From the NCBI GenBank assembly GCA_026004615.1, contig BPJM01000005.1, forward strand, positions 188,477 through 252,476: a stretch of DNA of 64,000 bases, read 5' to 3'. Position numbers and translations under genes: made by a program. Origin of the DNA: Planctomycetota bacterium. GTDB lineage: Bacteria; Planctomycetota; J058; J103. The notes beneath the pieces were generated by a model. It did no database searches. It worked only from the letters and a program-made list of their open reading frames with translations, and had not been told where the DNA came from. Shown here piece after piece: positions 46,079 to 56,668 of this stretch; within the stretch, counting starts at the first letter, position 1; every line of letters begins with the position of its first letter.

Positions 46079-47929
46079 GTGGACGTCTCCGAGATCCAGA
46101 CATTCGAACACGACGTGCTCGTGATCGGCGCGGGGGGCGCCGGCCTGCGCGCGGCCATCGAGGCCAAGGCCCAGGGAATGGACACGGCGGTGGTCTGCAA
46201 GAGTCTGCTCGGCAAGGCCCATACGGTCATGGCCGAGGGGGGGATGGCGGCCGCCTTGGGCAACGCCGATCGGCGCGACAACTGGAAGATCCACTTCCGC
46301 GACACGATGCGGGGGGGCAAGTTCCTCAACCAGTGGCGGATGGCGGAGCTGCACGCCAAGCTGGCGCCCGCGCGCGTGCGCGAGCTCGAGGAGTGGGGTG
46401 CGGTGTTCGACCGGACTCCGGACGGTCTGATCGCCCAGCGCAACTTCGGCGGTCACCGCTATCCGCGGCTGGCGCACGTGGGCGATCGCACCGGGCTGGA
46501 GATGATCCGGACCCTGCAGGACTACGCCGTCCACCAGGGGATCACCTTCCACATGGAATGCACGGCGCTGGGCCTGCTCAAGGACGGCGAGCGGATCGCC
46601 GGGGCGTGCGGGTACTGGCGGGAGACCGGCCGGCTGGTCGTCTTTCGGACCAAGGCGGTCATCCTGGCGACCGGCGGCGCCGGCAAGGCCTGGCGCGTGA
46701 CCAGCAATTCCTGGGAGTACACCGGCGACGGCTTCGCCATGGCCTACGAGGCGGGCGCCGAACTGATGGACATGGAGTTCACCCAGTTCCATCCCACCGG
46801 CATGGTCTGGCCGCCGAGCGTCCGCGGTACGCTCGTCACCGAGGGGGTGCGGGGTGAGGGCGGGGTGCTGCTGAACAGCAGGGGCGAGCGCTTCATGTTT
46901 CGCTACATCCCGGAGCGCTTCGCGGCCGAGACCGCGGCCACGATCGAGGAGGCCGAACGCTGGCCGGACGACCCGCAGGCCCGCCGGCCGCCCGAGCTGT
47001 TGACCCGCGACGTGGTCGCGCGGGCGATCCGCGCCGAGGTCAAAGAGGGCCGCGGCTCGCCGCACGGCGGGGTCTTTCTGGACATCGCCTCGCGGCGGCC
47101 GGCGGACTACATCCGGCGGAAGCTGCCGAGCATGTACCACCAGTTCAAGGAGCTGGCGGAGGTCGACATCACGCGCCAGCCGATGGAGGTGGGGCCGACC
47201 CTGCACTACTTCATGGGCGGGGTGCGGGTCGATCCGGACACGCAGATGAGCAACGTCCCCGGGCTGTTCGCCTGCGGCGAGTGCGCGGCGGGCCTGCACG
47301 GGGCGAACCGGCTCGGGGGCAACTCGCTGAGCGACCTGCTGGTCTTCGGCGCGCTGGCCGGCAGCGGTGCCGCCGCCTACGTGCGCGGCCTCGCCGCCAC
47401 CCCCAAGCCCGAGCCCGGCCAGATCGAGGCGATCTTCCGGCAGGCGACCTCGTATCTCAACCGCGAGTCCGGGGAGAACCCCTACCTGTTGCACGAGGAG
47501 TTGCAGGACCTCATGCAGAGCCTGGTCGGGATCGTCCGCACGGGGGAGGAACTCGCCCAGGCGATCGAGCGGCTGCAGGAGCTCAAGCAGCGGGCGCGCA
47601 ACGTCAAGGCCCACGGCAGCAGCCAGTACAATCCCGGCTGGCACCAGGCGATCAGCCTGCAATCGCTCGTGACGAGCGCCGAGATCGTCGCCTGTGCCGC
47701 CCTGGCGCGCGAGGAGAGCCGGGGGGCCCACACCCGGCTCGATTTCGAGGGCGAGCGCGAGGAGTGGGGCAAGGTCAACCTGGTGGTGCGGCGCGGTGCG
47801 GACGGGCGGCCCCAGATCGCCAGGGTCGAGCGCCCCCGCCCGCCCCGCTACCTGGAGGAGATCGCCCACGCCACGATCGAGGATCTGGAGGCAGGGCGGG
47901 TCGGCGCCGACGCCCCGGACGAGGTCTGA
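46079..47929 (+). CDS. sdhA: Succinate dehydrogenase flavoprotein subunit
   Basis: A 616-residue subunit that oxidises succinate to fumarate at its covalent FAD. The FAD motif is VIGAGGAGLRAAIEA, and the likely FAD-linking His is His48 in KAHTVMAEGG. Other active-site phrases: FTQFHPTGMV, LVTEGVRGEGG, LHGANRLGGNSLSDLLVFG, and the C-terminal KAHGSSQYNPGWHQ. The GTG start at 46079 has GGCAGGA upstream. Its place between sdhC and sdhB, with 57 bases before sdhB, shows one complex. Direction in the cell (succinate oxidation or fumarate reduction) cannot be told from sequence. Confidence 0.93.
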   Translation: MDVSEIQTFEHDVLVIGAGGAGLRAAIEAKAQGMDTAVVCKSLLGKAHTVMAEGGMAAALGNADRRDNWKIHFRDTMRGGKFLNQWRMAELHAKLAPARVRELEEWGAVFDRTPDGLIAQRNFGGHRYPRLAHVGDRTGLEMIRTLQDYAVHQGITFHMECTALGLLKDGERIAGACGYWRETGRLVVFRTKAVILATGGAGKAWRVTSNSWEYTGDGFAMAYEAGAELMDMEFTQFHPTGMVWPPSVRGTLVTEGVRGEGGVLLNSRGERFMFRYIPERFAAETAATIEEAERWPDDPQARRPPELLTRDVVARAIRAEVKEGRGSPHGGVFLDIASRRPADYIRRKLPSMYHQFKELAEVDITRQPMEVGPTLHYFMGGVRVDPDTQMSNVPGLFACGECAAGLHGANRLGGNSLSDLLVFGALAGSGAAAYVRGLAATPKPEPGQIEAIFRQATSYLNRESGENPYLLHEELQDLMQSLVGIVRTGEELAQAIERLQELKQRARNVKAHGSSQYNPGWHQAISLQSLVTSAEIVACAALAREESRGAHTRLDFEGEREEWGKVNLVVRRGADGRPQIARVERPRPPRYLEEIAHATIEDLEAGRVGADAPDEV

Positions 47930-47986
47930 GGCACGCGGCGGCAGCCCGCCGGCAGGACGGGCCGAGCAGGCGCAGGAGGACGGTCG

Positions 47987-48787
47987 ATGGGCGGCGAGCG
48001 CACCCTTCGGATCTGGCGCGGGGATGCCTCCGGCGGGCAGTTCGTGAGCTATCGCACCCCGGTCGAGGAAGGCATGGTGGTGCTCGATGCCATCCTGCGC
48101 ATCCAGGCCGAGCAGGCCAACGACCTCGCCGTGCGGTGGAACTGCAAGGCGGGCAAGTGCGGCTCGTGCAGCATGGAGATCGAGGGCAGGCCGCGCCTGG
48201 CCTGCATGACCCGGCTCAACCTGTACCCGCCCGAGGCGGCGATCACCGTCCAGCCGCTCAAGGCGTTCCCGGTGATCAAGGACCTGGTGACCGACGTCTC
48301 CTGGAACTACGAGCAGAACCGGCGCATCCCGCCGTTCCAGCCCGGAGCCAGAGATCCCGACGGCCAGTACCGCATGGCCCAGTGCGACGTGGATCGGGTG
48401 CAGGAGTTCCGCAAGTGCATCGAGTGCTTTCTGTGCCAGGACGTCTGTCACATCCTGCGCGACCGCGAGCGCAAGGACGCCTTCGTCGGGCCCCGCTTCA
48501 TGGTGCGGCTCGCCAGCCTCGAGATGCATCCGCTCGATGTCGCCGACCGCCTGCCGCTGATCAAGGAGGCGTTCGGCGTCGGGCTGTGCAACATCACCCG
48601 CTGCTGCACCGAGGTGTGTCCGGAGCACATCCAGATCACGGACAACGCCATCATCCCGCTGAAGGAGCGCGTCGTCGACCGCTACTACGACCCGATCCAG
48701 CGCCTGCTCGGCTGGCTGCGCGGCCGCAGGGGCGGCACCGCGCGCAAGTTGCCGATGAGCCAGGGGCCGGCGAGCGCGCCGGCCTGA
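47987..48787 (+). CDS. sdhB: Succinate dehydrogenase iron-sulfur subunit
   Basis: A 266-residue protein that carries electrons from the flavin to the membrane quinone. The [2Fe-2S] ligands are Cys53, Cys58, Cys61 and Cys73. Cys143, Cys146, Cys149 and the Cys of QDVC (153) open the [4Fe-4S] and [3Fe-4S] centres, completed by ITRCCTEVCP. Length is normal; the last 25 residues are Arg/Gly/Ala-rich. The ATG at 47987 has GGAGGA upstream. It closes the sdh operon. A 213-base gap with no gene follows, then a minus-strand small gene. Confidence 0.94.
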   Translation: MGGERTLRIWRGDASGGQFVSYRTPVEEGMVVLDAILRIQAEQANDLAVRWNCKAGKCGSCSMEIEGRPRLACMTRLNLYPPEAAITVQPLKAFPVIKDLVTDVSWNYEQNRRIPPFQPGARDPDGQYRMAQCDVDRVQEFRKCIECFLCQDVCHILRDRERKDAFVGPRFMVRLASLEMHPLDVADRLPLIKEAFGVGLCNITRCCTEVCPEHIQITDNAIIPLKERVVDRYYDPIQRLLGWLRGRRGGTARKLPMSQGPASAPA

Positions 48788-49000
48788 CACAGGCGGTGGC
48801 CGCCGTGGCCGCCCGGAACCCGATCCGGCGCGAGGCGGGTGGGCTGCCGGGATGGCGTCCCGCGGTTGCCCGCGCGGGGCAGAGCAGTGGGGGGCGCAGC
48901 CGCAGGGCAGCCGAGGGCGGGGGCGTGCCGCGCCTGGCTCGCCGCCGGTGGGGAAGGGGTGGGGTAAAGTGGCCGCGGGCGAGGGCGGCGCGGCGCCCCC

Positions 49001-49321
49001 TCAGCCGGCGGGGTGGGGCTCGCGGAGCACGCGCGCCTCGCCCACTGCGGGGAACGCCTTTTCCAGCGCCGCCGCCAGCTCGTGCGCGCAGCCGAGTCCT
49101 CGCTCGTCGAACACGCGCACCTCACCGGTGACGGTGGCGGCGCTCTCGATCCGCGCGACCAGGTGCCAGTCGCGCGCGTCCTCGCCCGGCGCGAACAGGT
49201 CGTAGGTCTTGCGCGCCCAGCCGGTCACCTCGACGCGCAGGCGGTGGCGCGCGGCGCACTCGCGCACCAGCCGCTCGAGGCGTTCGTGCTCGGACTCGCT
49301 CGCATCGACGTAACGGACCAC
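49001..49321 (-). CDS. Small conserved-looking protein of unknown function, probably leaderless
   Basis: A 106-residue protein if it begins at the GTG at 49321 (VVRYVDASESEHERLERLVRECAARHRL). The GTG sits exactly at the predicted start of transcription of a promoter (49328-49356), so the mRNA may lack a leader. A longer frame from 49483 would add 54 low-complexity residues that look untranslated. The protein has an alpha/beta pattern with VTGWARKTYDLF and WHLVARIESAATVTGEVRVFDE, and no signal peptide. I do not recognise it. Confidence 0.55.
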   Translation of the reverse strand: MVRYVDASESEHERLERLVRECAARHRLRVEVTGWARKTYDLFAPGEDARDWHLVARIESAATVTGEVRVFDERGLGCAHELAAALEKAFPAVGEARVLREPHPAG

Positions 49322-49327
49322 GCCGGG

Positions 49328-49356
49328 ATGATAGCGCGCCCCTCCGCGGGCGTCGA
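49328..49356 (-). promoter_or_regulatory. Promoter placed directly at a start codon
   Basis: The minus strand has TCGACG (49356-49351), a 17-base spacer and TATCAT (49333-49328). Transcription about seven bases later would begin at 49321, the first base of the GTG of the small gene. Confidence 0.45.
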
Positions 49357-49554
49357 GGCCCCGCGCGCCAGGGCGGGCTCGCCGCCGGCGGCCGGGGCCC
49401 GGGCCGCCCGGCCCGCTCGCTACCGCAGCTGCGCGGCGATCGCCCCCCCAGGCGCGGCCACCGGCCCGGCCCCCTCTTGCCACCCGGAACGTGCCAGGTC
49501 GCTCGCGGGTGCGAGGGGGCCGCAGGCTCGGTGCGGCTGCTCGGCCCGCTCGGT

Positions 49555-49583
49555 TTGCGGGCGGCTGCAGGCGCGCGTATAGT
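49555..49583 (+). promoter_or_regulatory. Promoter of the MoxR/VWA locus
   Basis: TTGCGG (49555-49560), a 17-base spacer and TATAGT (49578-49583), which matches the -10 consensus at five of six positions. The leader to the ATG at 49727 would be about 135 bases. Confidence 0.5.
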
Positions 49584-49726
49584 GCGCCTCCGAGGCAAAC
49601 GGCGTGAGCCGCGGCCGCGTAGGCGGATGCGTGGGCGCATGCGGAGGGGCGGCGGTGCGCCGCCGGCCGCGCGCGGCGGAGCCGGTGGACGAGGGGCCCG
49701 TGACGGACGCGAGCAGGGACGAGCGC

Positions 49727-50856
<1,130 letters not shown>

Positions 50857-50857
<1 letters not shown>

Positions 50858-51792
50858 TGGCGCGCGAGCCCGCGGGTACGGCCGCCGGCGGCGACATCCG
50901 GCGCTACCTGCTCCCCGACGTCCTGGCGCGCCTGCGGGGGCTCGACCTGGTAGCGCGGCTGGTCGTCGAGGGGTTCGTGACGGGGCTGCACCGCAGCCCC
51001 TACCACGGCTTCTCGGTCGAGTTCGCCGAGTATCGGGAGTACACCCCCGGCGACGAGATCAAGCACATCGACTGGAAGGTCTTCGGCCGGACCGACCGGT
51101 ACTACGTCAAGGTCTACGAGGAGGAGACCAACCTCCAGGCCTTCCTGGTGCTCGACAAGTCGGCGAGCATGCGCCTGCAGAGCCCGGAGGCGCCGGCGAG
51201 CAAGCTGCAGTACGCGACCTGGATCGCCGCCTCGCTCGCCTATCTGATGCTGGCGCAGCGCGATTCGGTGGGCCTGGTCACCTTCGACACCGAGGTGCGC
51301 GACTTCGTGCCGCCCTCGCAGCACCCCAGCCATCTCAAGGTCATGCTCGGCCATCTCGATCAGATGGAGCCCGGGCACGAGTCCGATCTCGGCGCGGTCA
51401 TGCATGCCCTCGCCGAGCAGGTACGGCGCAAGGGACTGTTCATCGTGATCAGCGACCTGCTCGATGACCCGGAGAAGATCCTGTTCGGGCTGCGCCACCT
51501 GCGCTACCGCCGTCACGAGGTGATCCTGTTCCAGGTGCTCGACCCTGCCGAGCGGACCTTTCCGCTGCGCGACATGACGAAACTGGTGGCGCTGGAGGGC
51601 GAGGCCGAGGAGATCGTCGACCCGATCGCGATCCGCAAGAGCTACCTCGAGGAGCTGGAGCGCTTCCTCGACGCCATCCGGAACGGCTGTCGCAACACCC
51701 GCACCGATTACGTGCTCCTGGACACGAGCATGCCGCTCGGGATCGCGCTCGCGCGCTACCTGGCGACGCGCTCGGAGGTGAAGCTGCGGTGA
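50857..51792 (+). CDS. DUF58 VWA-like protein
   Basis: A 311-residue cytoplasmic protein, typical partner of MoxR ATPases. It has the DUF58 core REYTPGDEIKHIDWKVFGRTDRYYVKVYEEE and a VWA-type metal site VLDKSASM (DxSxS). VISDLLDDPEKILFGLRHLRYRRHEVILFQVLDPAE continues the fold. There is no membrane segment. The ATG overlaps the MoxR stop and the end overlaps the next GTG (GTGA), so the genes are translated as a coupled set. Confidence 0.93.
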
Positions 51793-54113
51793 CGTTCCTC
51801 AATCTCGCGTTGCTCTGGCTGGCCGGGCTCGCCGCGGTACCGGTGCTGATCTACCTGTTCCACCGGCACCGCTACCGGGTGATGCCGTGGGCGGCGATGG
51901 AGTTTTTGCGCCGCGCCGTGCAGCGCAACCGCCGCCGCCTGCGGCTGGAGAACCTGTTGCTGCTCGCGGTGCGGGTGCTGCTGATCCTGCTGGTGGCACT
52001 CGCGGTGGCGCGCCCGGTCTCCGAGCAGGCCGCCCGGCTGTTCGCGGGCGAGCAGCGGCGGCGGCACGTGTTGCTGGCGCTGGACACCAGTTACTCCATG
52101 ACCCACCGGCACGGGGTGCGCAGCGCCTGGGAGCGCGCGGTCGGGGCGGCGCGGGGCTTCATCGACGCAGGGCTGGACCAGGGCGACCGGCTGGCGATCG
52201 CGCTGCTCGGCGCGCATGCGCAGTTTCTGTACGAGGAGCCCGTGTTTGCCGACGCGCAGGGCCGGGAGCGGGTGGTGCGCGAGCTGGAGGAGCTCGAACC
52301 GAGCGCCACCGCGGGCGACCTCGCCGGCGGGCTGGCGGCGCTCGTGGAATACCTGCCGCGGTTCCAGGGAGCGGCGGCCGCTCCGGGCGGCGTGATCCCC
52401 GAGGTGCTGGTGTTCACCGATCTGCAGCGCACGGCGCTGGTGCGCGAGGGTGCGCTCGCCGACCCGGCGGCGGTGGCTGCAGCGCGCCGGCTGGCCGAGC
52501 TCGGGGTGCCCCTGGTCTTCGTCGACTGCGGGGCGGAGCGGCCCGACAACTTCGCCGTCGTTGGACTGCGGCTGGACGACGTGGTGGCGGCCGTCGATGC
52601 GCCGTTGCGGCTGCTGGCGACGGTGCGGAGCTGGGCGGAGGAACCCTCCAGCGGCCTGGTGCTGGAGCTGTTCATCGATGACGTGCTGAACCGCTCGGTG
52701 CCGGTCGAGCTGGAGCCGGGCGAGGAGCGGGAGATCGAGTTCTCCATCCAGGTGCACGAGCCGGGGGTGCACCACGCCCGGGTGCTATTGCGTAGCGATG
52801 GGCTCGAGGTGGACAACGCGCGGCTGCTGGTCTTCGAGGCGCGGGAAGGGATCCAGGCACTGGTGGTCGACGGGGCGCTGGACCGGGGTGCCGCGCCCGC
52901 GGAGAGCGAGACGCGCTTCTTCCTCATGGCGATCGCCCCGTTCGCCGACGGCCGTCTCGCCCGCCAGAACGTCGTGCGGCCGCACGTGATCGGCGAGGCG
53001 GAGCTGGCCGAGGCGGATCTGGACCGCTACGACGTGGTGGTGCTGGCCGACGTGATCGCGCTGCCGGGGGAGGTCCCCGCGCGCCTGGAGAGCTGGGTGC
53101 GCCGGGGTGGCGGGCTGCTGGTGGCCCTCGGCGATCAGGTCGAGCCGGGGGTGTACAACGAGCGGCTGTGGCGCGACGGCGAGGGGCTGTTGCCCGCACG
53201 CGTGGGCGAGGTGGTGCTGGCGCCGGGCGAGGAGACGTTTTTCAAGCTGCGCGCCGAATCGTTCCGCCACCCGCTGCTGGCACCGTTTGCGCCGCGCGAG
53301 ATGCGGCAGCTGTTCTACGAGCCGGTGTTCGTCGGCTACCGGCGCGTCGAGCCGCCAGCAGACGCCGGGCAGCGGGCCGAGGTGGAAGTGCTGTGCCGTT
53401 TCGAGGGGCGGCGGCTCGCCAGCGGGGGGGCCGCCGAGGAGTCGCTGGGTGGGCTCGGCGATCCGGCGCTCTTGGAGCGGCGGCTGGGGCGCGGGCGGGT
53501 GTTGCTGTTCACCTCCGCGCTCGATGCCTCCTGGTCGGATTTCTTCAAGCACATCGCGTACTATGGGATCTGGGACCGGGCGGTGACCTACCTCGCGGCC
53601 GCGGCGGCCCCGGCCCGCAACCTCGGGGTCGGTGAGCCATTCGAGCTGGTGCTGCCCGCCACCGCTTACGCCCCCGAGATCGTGCTCGTCACCCCGGCGG
53701 GCGACCGGATCGACAAGACCCTGGAGCGGCTGCAGAGCGAGGGCGCCGGGGATCGGTTCCGCCTGGTGCACGCCGAGACCGGCGTCCCGGGGCTGTACAC
53801 GTTGCGGTTCCGCCGGCGCGCGCGCGAGGGGGCGGCGGTCGAGGAGCGGACCGAGCACTTCGCGGTGAACGTGGAAGCGGGCGAGGAGTCGGACCTGCGG
53901 CGGATCGACGTGGGGGAGCTGGAGCGGCTGCTGCCCGGGGTCCGCCTGGAGGTGCGCGGCGAGCGGGCGGTTGCCGGCACGCCGGCGAGCGCCGAGGCCG
54001 CAGGAGGCGGCAGGAGCGGCGAGCTGTGGCGGCCGCTGTTGCTGGCGGCGCTGGGCCTGCTCGCCCTGGAGAGCTGGCTCGCCTGCCGCTTCGGGCGGAG
54101 GGCGGTCGCATGA
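51789..54113 (+). CDS. BatA-like membrane protein with VWA domain
   Basis: A 774-residue membrane protein. Two N-terminal helices (NLALLWLAGLAAVPVLIYLFHRHRY and LLLLAVRVLLILLVALAVARP) flank a basic loop, as in the BatA N-terminal family. A VWA domain follows with LLALDTSYSMTHR and VFTDLQRT. The centre holds an Ig-like region and a class I amidotransferase-like fold without catalytic residues that I can assign (DRYDVVVLADV, RRGGGLLVALGDQ). One helix anchors the C-terminus (LWRPLLLAALGLLALESWLAC). GTG start overlapping DUF58. The role is unknown; the family is linked to envelope and stress functions. Confidence 0.88.
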   Translation: MTFLNLALLWLAGLAAVPVLIYLFHRHRYRVMPWAAMEFLRRAVQRNRRRLRLENLLLLAVRVLLILLVALAVARPVSEQAARLFAGEQRRRHVLLALDTSYSMTHRHGVRSAWERAVGAARGFIDAGLDQGDRLAIALLGAHAQFLYEEPVFADAQGRERVVRELEELEPSATAGDLAGGLAALVEYLPRFQGAAAAPGGVIPEVLVFTDLQRTALVREGALADPAAVAAARRLAELGVPLVFVDCGAERPDNFAVVGLRLDDVVAAVDAPLRLLATVRSWAEEPSSGLVLELFIDDVLNRSVPVELEPGEEREIEFSIQVHEPGVHHARVLLRSDGLEVDNARLLVFEAREGIQALVVDGALDRGAAPAESETRFFLMAIAPFADGRLARQNVVRPHVIGEAELAEADLDRYDVVVLADVIALPGEVPARLESWVRRGGGLLVALGDQVEPGVYNERLWRDGEGLLPARVGEVVLAPGEETFFKLRAESFRHPLLAPFAPREMRQLFYEPVFVGYRRVEPPADAGQRAEVEVLCRFEGRRLASGGAAEESLGGLGDPALLERRLGRGRVLLFTSALDASWSDFFKHIAYYGIWDRAVTYLAAAAAPARNLGVGEPFELVLPATAYAPEIVLVTPAGDRIDKTLERLQSEGAGDRFRLVHAETGVPGLYTLRFRRRAREGAAVEERTEHFAVNVEAGEESDLRRIDVGELERLLPGVRLEVRGERAVAGTPASAEAAGGGRSGELWRPLLLAALGLLALESWLACRFGRRAVA

Positions 54114-56632
54114 GCACGGCCGCCTGCCTGCCGCTGGCGCTGCTTGCGACCGGGCTGCCGGCCGGCCCGGCGGCGCTGCTGCTGGAGGTGAGCGAGGTCA
54201 CGCGCACGCGCTGGCTCGGCGCCCCTCCCGGCTGGCTGACCTTCCTGCTCGTGCTGGCGCTGCTCGCCTGGTTCGGCTGGCAGTATCGCCGCGAGCCGAT
54301 GCCGATGGGAGTGGCCACGCGGTGGATGCTCACCGGCCTGCGGGTGGTGGCAGCGCTGGTGCTCGTGCTCATGCTCTACCAGCCGGTGGCGACCACCACC
54401 CGCGAGGAGGTGCGGCCGAGCTACGTCGCGGTCCTGATCGACCGCTCGGTCTCCATGACGCTGCGGGATCGGCTGCCCGAGCCGCAGGCCCGGCGAGCCC
54501 TGGCGGCCGTGACCGGATTCGCCGAGCCGGAGCTGGCCGAGCACAGCCGCCTGGGGCTCGTGCAGGGGGCGCTCGGGCGCGGCGAGGGCGAGCTGCTCCG
54601 CCGCCTGCTGGAGCGCAACCGGCTACGCCTGTACACCTTCGCCGGGCGGGCGGTGCCGCTCGGCGAGCTGCGCCGGCAGGGCGATGGGGCGGCGCCCGAG
54701 GAGGGCGGCGGCACCGCAGGCGCCGAGGAGGGGACGGCGCTGGCAGCGCTGCTGGAGCGGCTGCGGGCGCTGGAGGCCGACGGCCCGGAGACGGCCCTCG
54801 GCGATGCCTTGCAACGGGTGCTGGCCGATCTGCGCGGCAAGAACGTCGCCGGCGTGGTGCTGCTGAGCGACGGCCGCTCGAATGCCGGCAGCGTGGCGCC
54901 GCTGGCGATCGCGCGCGAGCTGGGCAAGCGCGGCATCGCGCTCTATGCCGTGGGGGTGGGCAACCCGGAGGAGCCGCTGGACATCGAGTTGACGGACCTG
55001 GAGGCGCCACGCGTGCTGCGTGCCGGCGACCTGCTGCAGGCGACGGTGCGGTTGCGCGCGCAGGGCGTCGAGCCGGACCGCGAACAGGTGCAACTGGTAG
55101 TGCGCCTGGATGAGCGCACGGCCGCCACCGAGCTGGTCACGCTGCGCGGCCAGGGCCAGAGCCAGGAAGTGGTGATCCAGCTCCGCCCCGAGCAGCCCGG
55201 CGAGTACACGCTGGCCGCCGAGGTCGAGCCGCGCCCGGGCGAGCTGATCGCCGACAACAACCGCCTGCAACAGCGGCTGCGCGTGATCGACAAGCGCATC
55301 CGGGTGCTGTACATCGAGGACCTGCCGCGCTACGAGTACCGCTACCTGCGCTGGGGTCTGGTGCGCGACCGCAACATGGAGGCGCAGGTCTTCCAGATCT
55401 CCGCCGACCCGGAGTACATCCAGGACAGCTCCCCCGGGGTGCCGCCCTTGGTGCGCGTGCCCGCGAGCCGGGAGGAGCTGTTTGCGTATCACGTCGTGAT
55501 CCTCGGGGATGTCGATCCCCATGGTCCCCAGATGGGGCCGGAGCGGCTCCAGCTGTTGCGCGAGTTCGTGGAGGACTACGGCGGGGGGCTGCTGCTGATC
55601 GCCGGCAAGCACCACATGCCGCGCGCCTACGCGGACACGCCGCTGGAACCGCTGTTGCCGGTGCGGGTCGACACCGCCGACGATCTGTTCGGCTCGCTCG
55701 GCCGCGTGATCACCCGCACCTACATGCCCAAGCTCACCCTGGAGGGCCGGCGCTCGCCGCTGCTGCGGCTGGAGGCGGACCCCGAGCGCCAGCGGGCGCT
55801 CTGGGAAGGCGGCGAGCTGCCGGAGCTCTACTGGTACTTCCGGCCGCGGGAGGTCAAGCCGGGCGCGCAGGTGCTGGCCACGCATCCGACCGCCCGCACG
55901 GCCAAGGGCGAGCCGGTGCCGATCTTCGCGCTGCAGCAGGTCGGTGCCGGCACGGTGTTCTACTGCGGCACCGACGACATCTGGCGCTGGCGTGCCGGGG
56001 TGGGCGATCGCTACACCTACCGCTTCTGGGGCCAGGTGATCCGCTACCTGGCGGCGGGGCGGCTGCTGACCTCGCGCCGCTTCGCGCTGAGCACCGACCG
56101 CACCGCCTACGACCTCGGCGAACGGGTGCTGCTGAGCGCGGAGGTGCGCGACCGCGACCTCAAGCCGAGCGAGGCGCAGGCGGTCACCGCTTGGCTGGAG
56201 CGCCCGGACGGGCAGGTGGAGCGGCTCGAACTGCGGCGGCGGCCCGAGGCGGCGGGACGCTTCTTCACCGAGCTGTTGCCAGCGCAGGTCGGTGCCTACA
56301 AGGCGTGGCTGGGCCCGGAGGGCTCGGGACCGCAGCCGGCGGCGGGCGAGGAGCTGGCGGTGCGCATGTTCAGCGTGCAGGTGCCGGAGCTGGAGAAGGC
56401 GGACCCACGCATGGATGAACGGTTGCTGCGCGCGATGGCGAGCGCCAGCGACGGCGCCTATCTACGGCTGGACGAGGTGGACCGGCTGCCGGAGCTGGTG
56501 GGCGCGGTGCGGGAGGTGGTCGAGGTCCGCCTGGCCGAACGCGAGCTGTGGGACCGCTGGTGGGTGGTGGCGGGGTTCGTCGGTCTGCTGGGGGTGGAAT
56601 GGCTGCTGCGCCGCCGGCTGCGGCTGTTGTGA
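54110..56632 (+). CDS. VWA and amidotransferase-like membrane protein
   Basis: An 840-residue membrane protein starting at ATG 54110, which overlaps the stop of the BatA-like gene (ATGA). Three N-terminal helices (about residues 5-25, 42-62, 75-95) precede a large outer part: a VWA metal site LIDRSVSMTLRD, VLLSDGRSNAGS, an Ig-like linker and an amidotransferase-like fold (DKRIRVLYIEDLPRYEYRYL, EDYGGGLLLIAGKHHMPRAY). One C-terminal helix (WWVVAGFVGLLGVEWLL) closes it. It resembles the preceding protein in plan, suggesting an ancient duplication. Likely role: membrane partner of the MoxR system. Confidence 0.85.
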   Translation: MSTAACLPLALLATGLPAGPAALLLEVSEVTRTRWLGAPPGWLTFLLVLALLAWFGWQYRREPMPMGVATRWMLTGLRVVAALVLVLMLYQPVATTTREEVRPSYVAVLIDRSVSMTLRDRLPEPQARRALAAVTGFAEPELAEHSRLGLVQGALGRGEGELLRRLLERNRLRLYTFAGRAVPLGELRRQGDGAAPEEGGGTAGAEEGTALAALLERLRALEADGPETALGDALQRVLADLRGKNVAGVVLLSDGRSNAGSVAPLAIARELGKRGIALYAVGVGNPEEPLDIELTDLEAPRVLRAGDLLQATVRLRAQGVEPDREQVQLVVRLDERTAATELVTLRGQGQSQEVVIQLRPEQPGEYTLAAEVEPRPGELIADNNRLQQRLRVIDKRIRVLYIEDLPRYEYRYLRWGLVRDRNMEAQVFQISADPEYIQDSSPGVPPLVRVPASREELFAYHVVILGDVDPHGPQMGPERLQLLREFVEDYGGGLLLIAGKHHMPRAYADTPLEPLLPVRVDTADDLFGSLGRVITRTYMPKLTLEGRRSPLLRLEADPERQRALWEGGELPELYWYFRPREVKPGAQVLATHPTARTAKGEPVPIFALQQVGAGTVFYCGTDDIWRWRAGVGDRYTYRFWGQVIRYLAAGRLLTSRRFALSTDRTAYDLGERVLLSAEVRDRDLKPSEAQAVTAWLERPDGQVERLELRRRPEAAGRFFTELLPAQVGAYKAWLGPEGSGPQPAAGEELAVRMFSVQVPELEKADPRMDERLLRAMASASDGAYLRLDEVDRLPELVGAVREVVEVRLAERELWDRWWVVAGFVGLLGVEWLLRRRLRLL

Positions 56633-56668
56633 GCCGACAGGCCCGGTGGCCGGCCGAGGGAGAAACGC

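Larger units (their letters stand above)
49322..49726. other. Divergent intergenic region before the MoxR locus
   Basis: This 405-base stretch lies between the small minus-strand gene and the MoxR gene and holds one promoter for each direction (49328-49356 and 49555-49583). Nothing else recognisable is present. Frames running through it are low-complexity and GC-biased. Confidence 0.5.
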
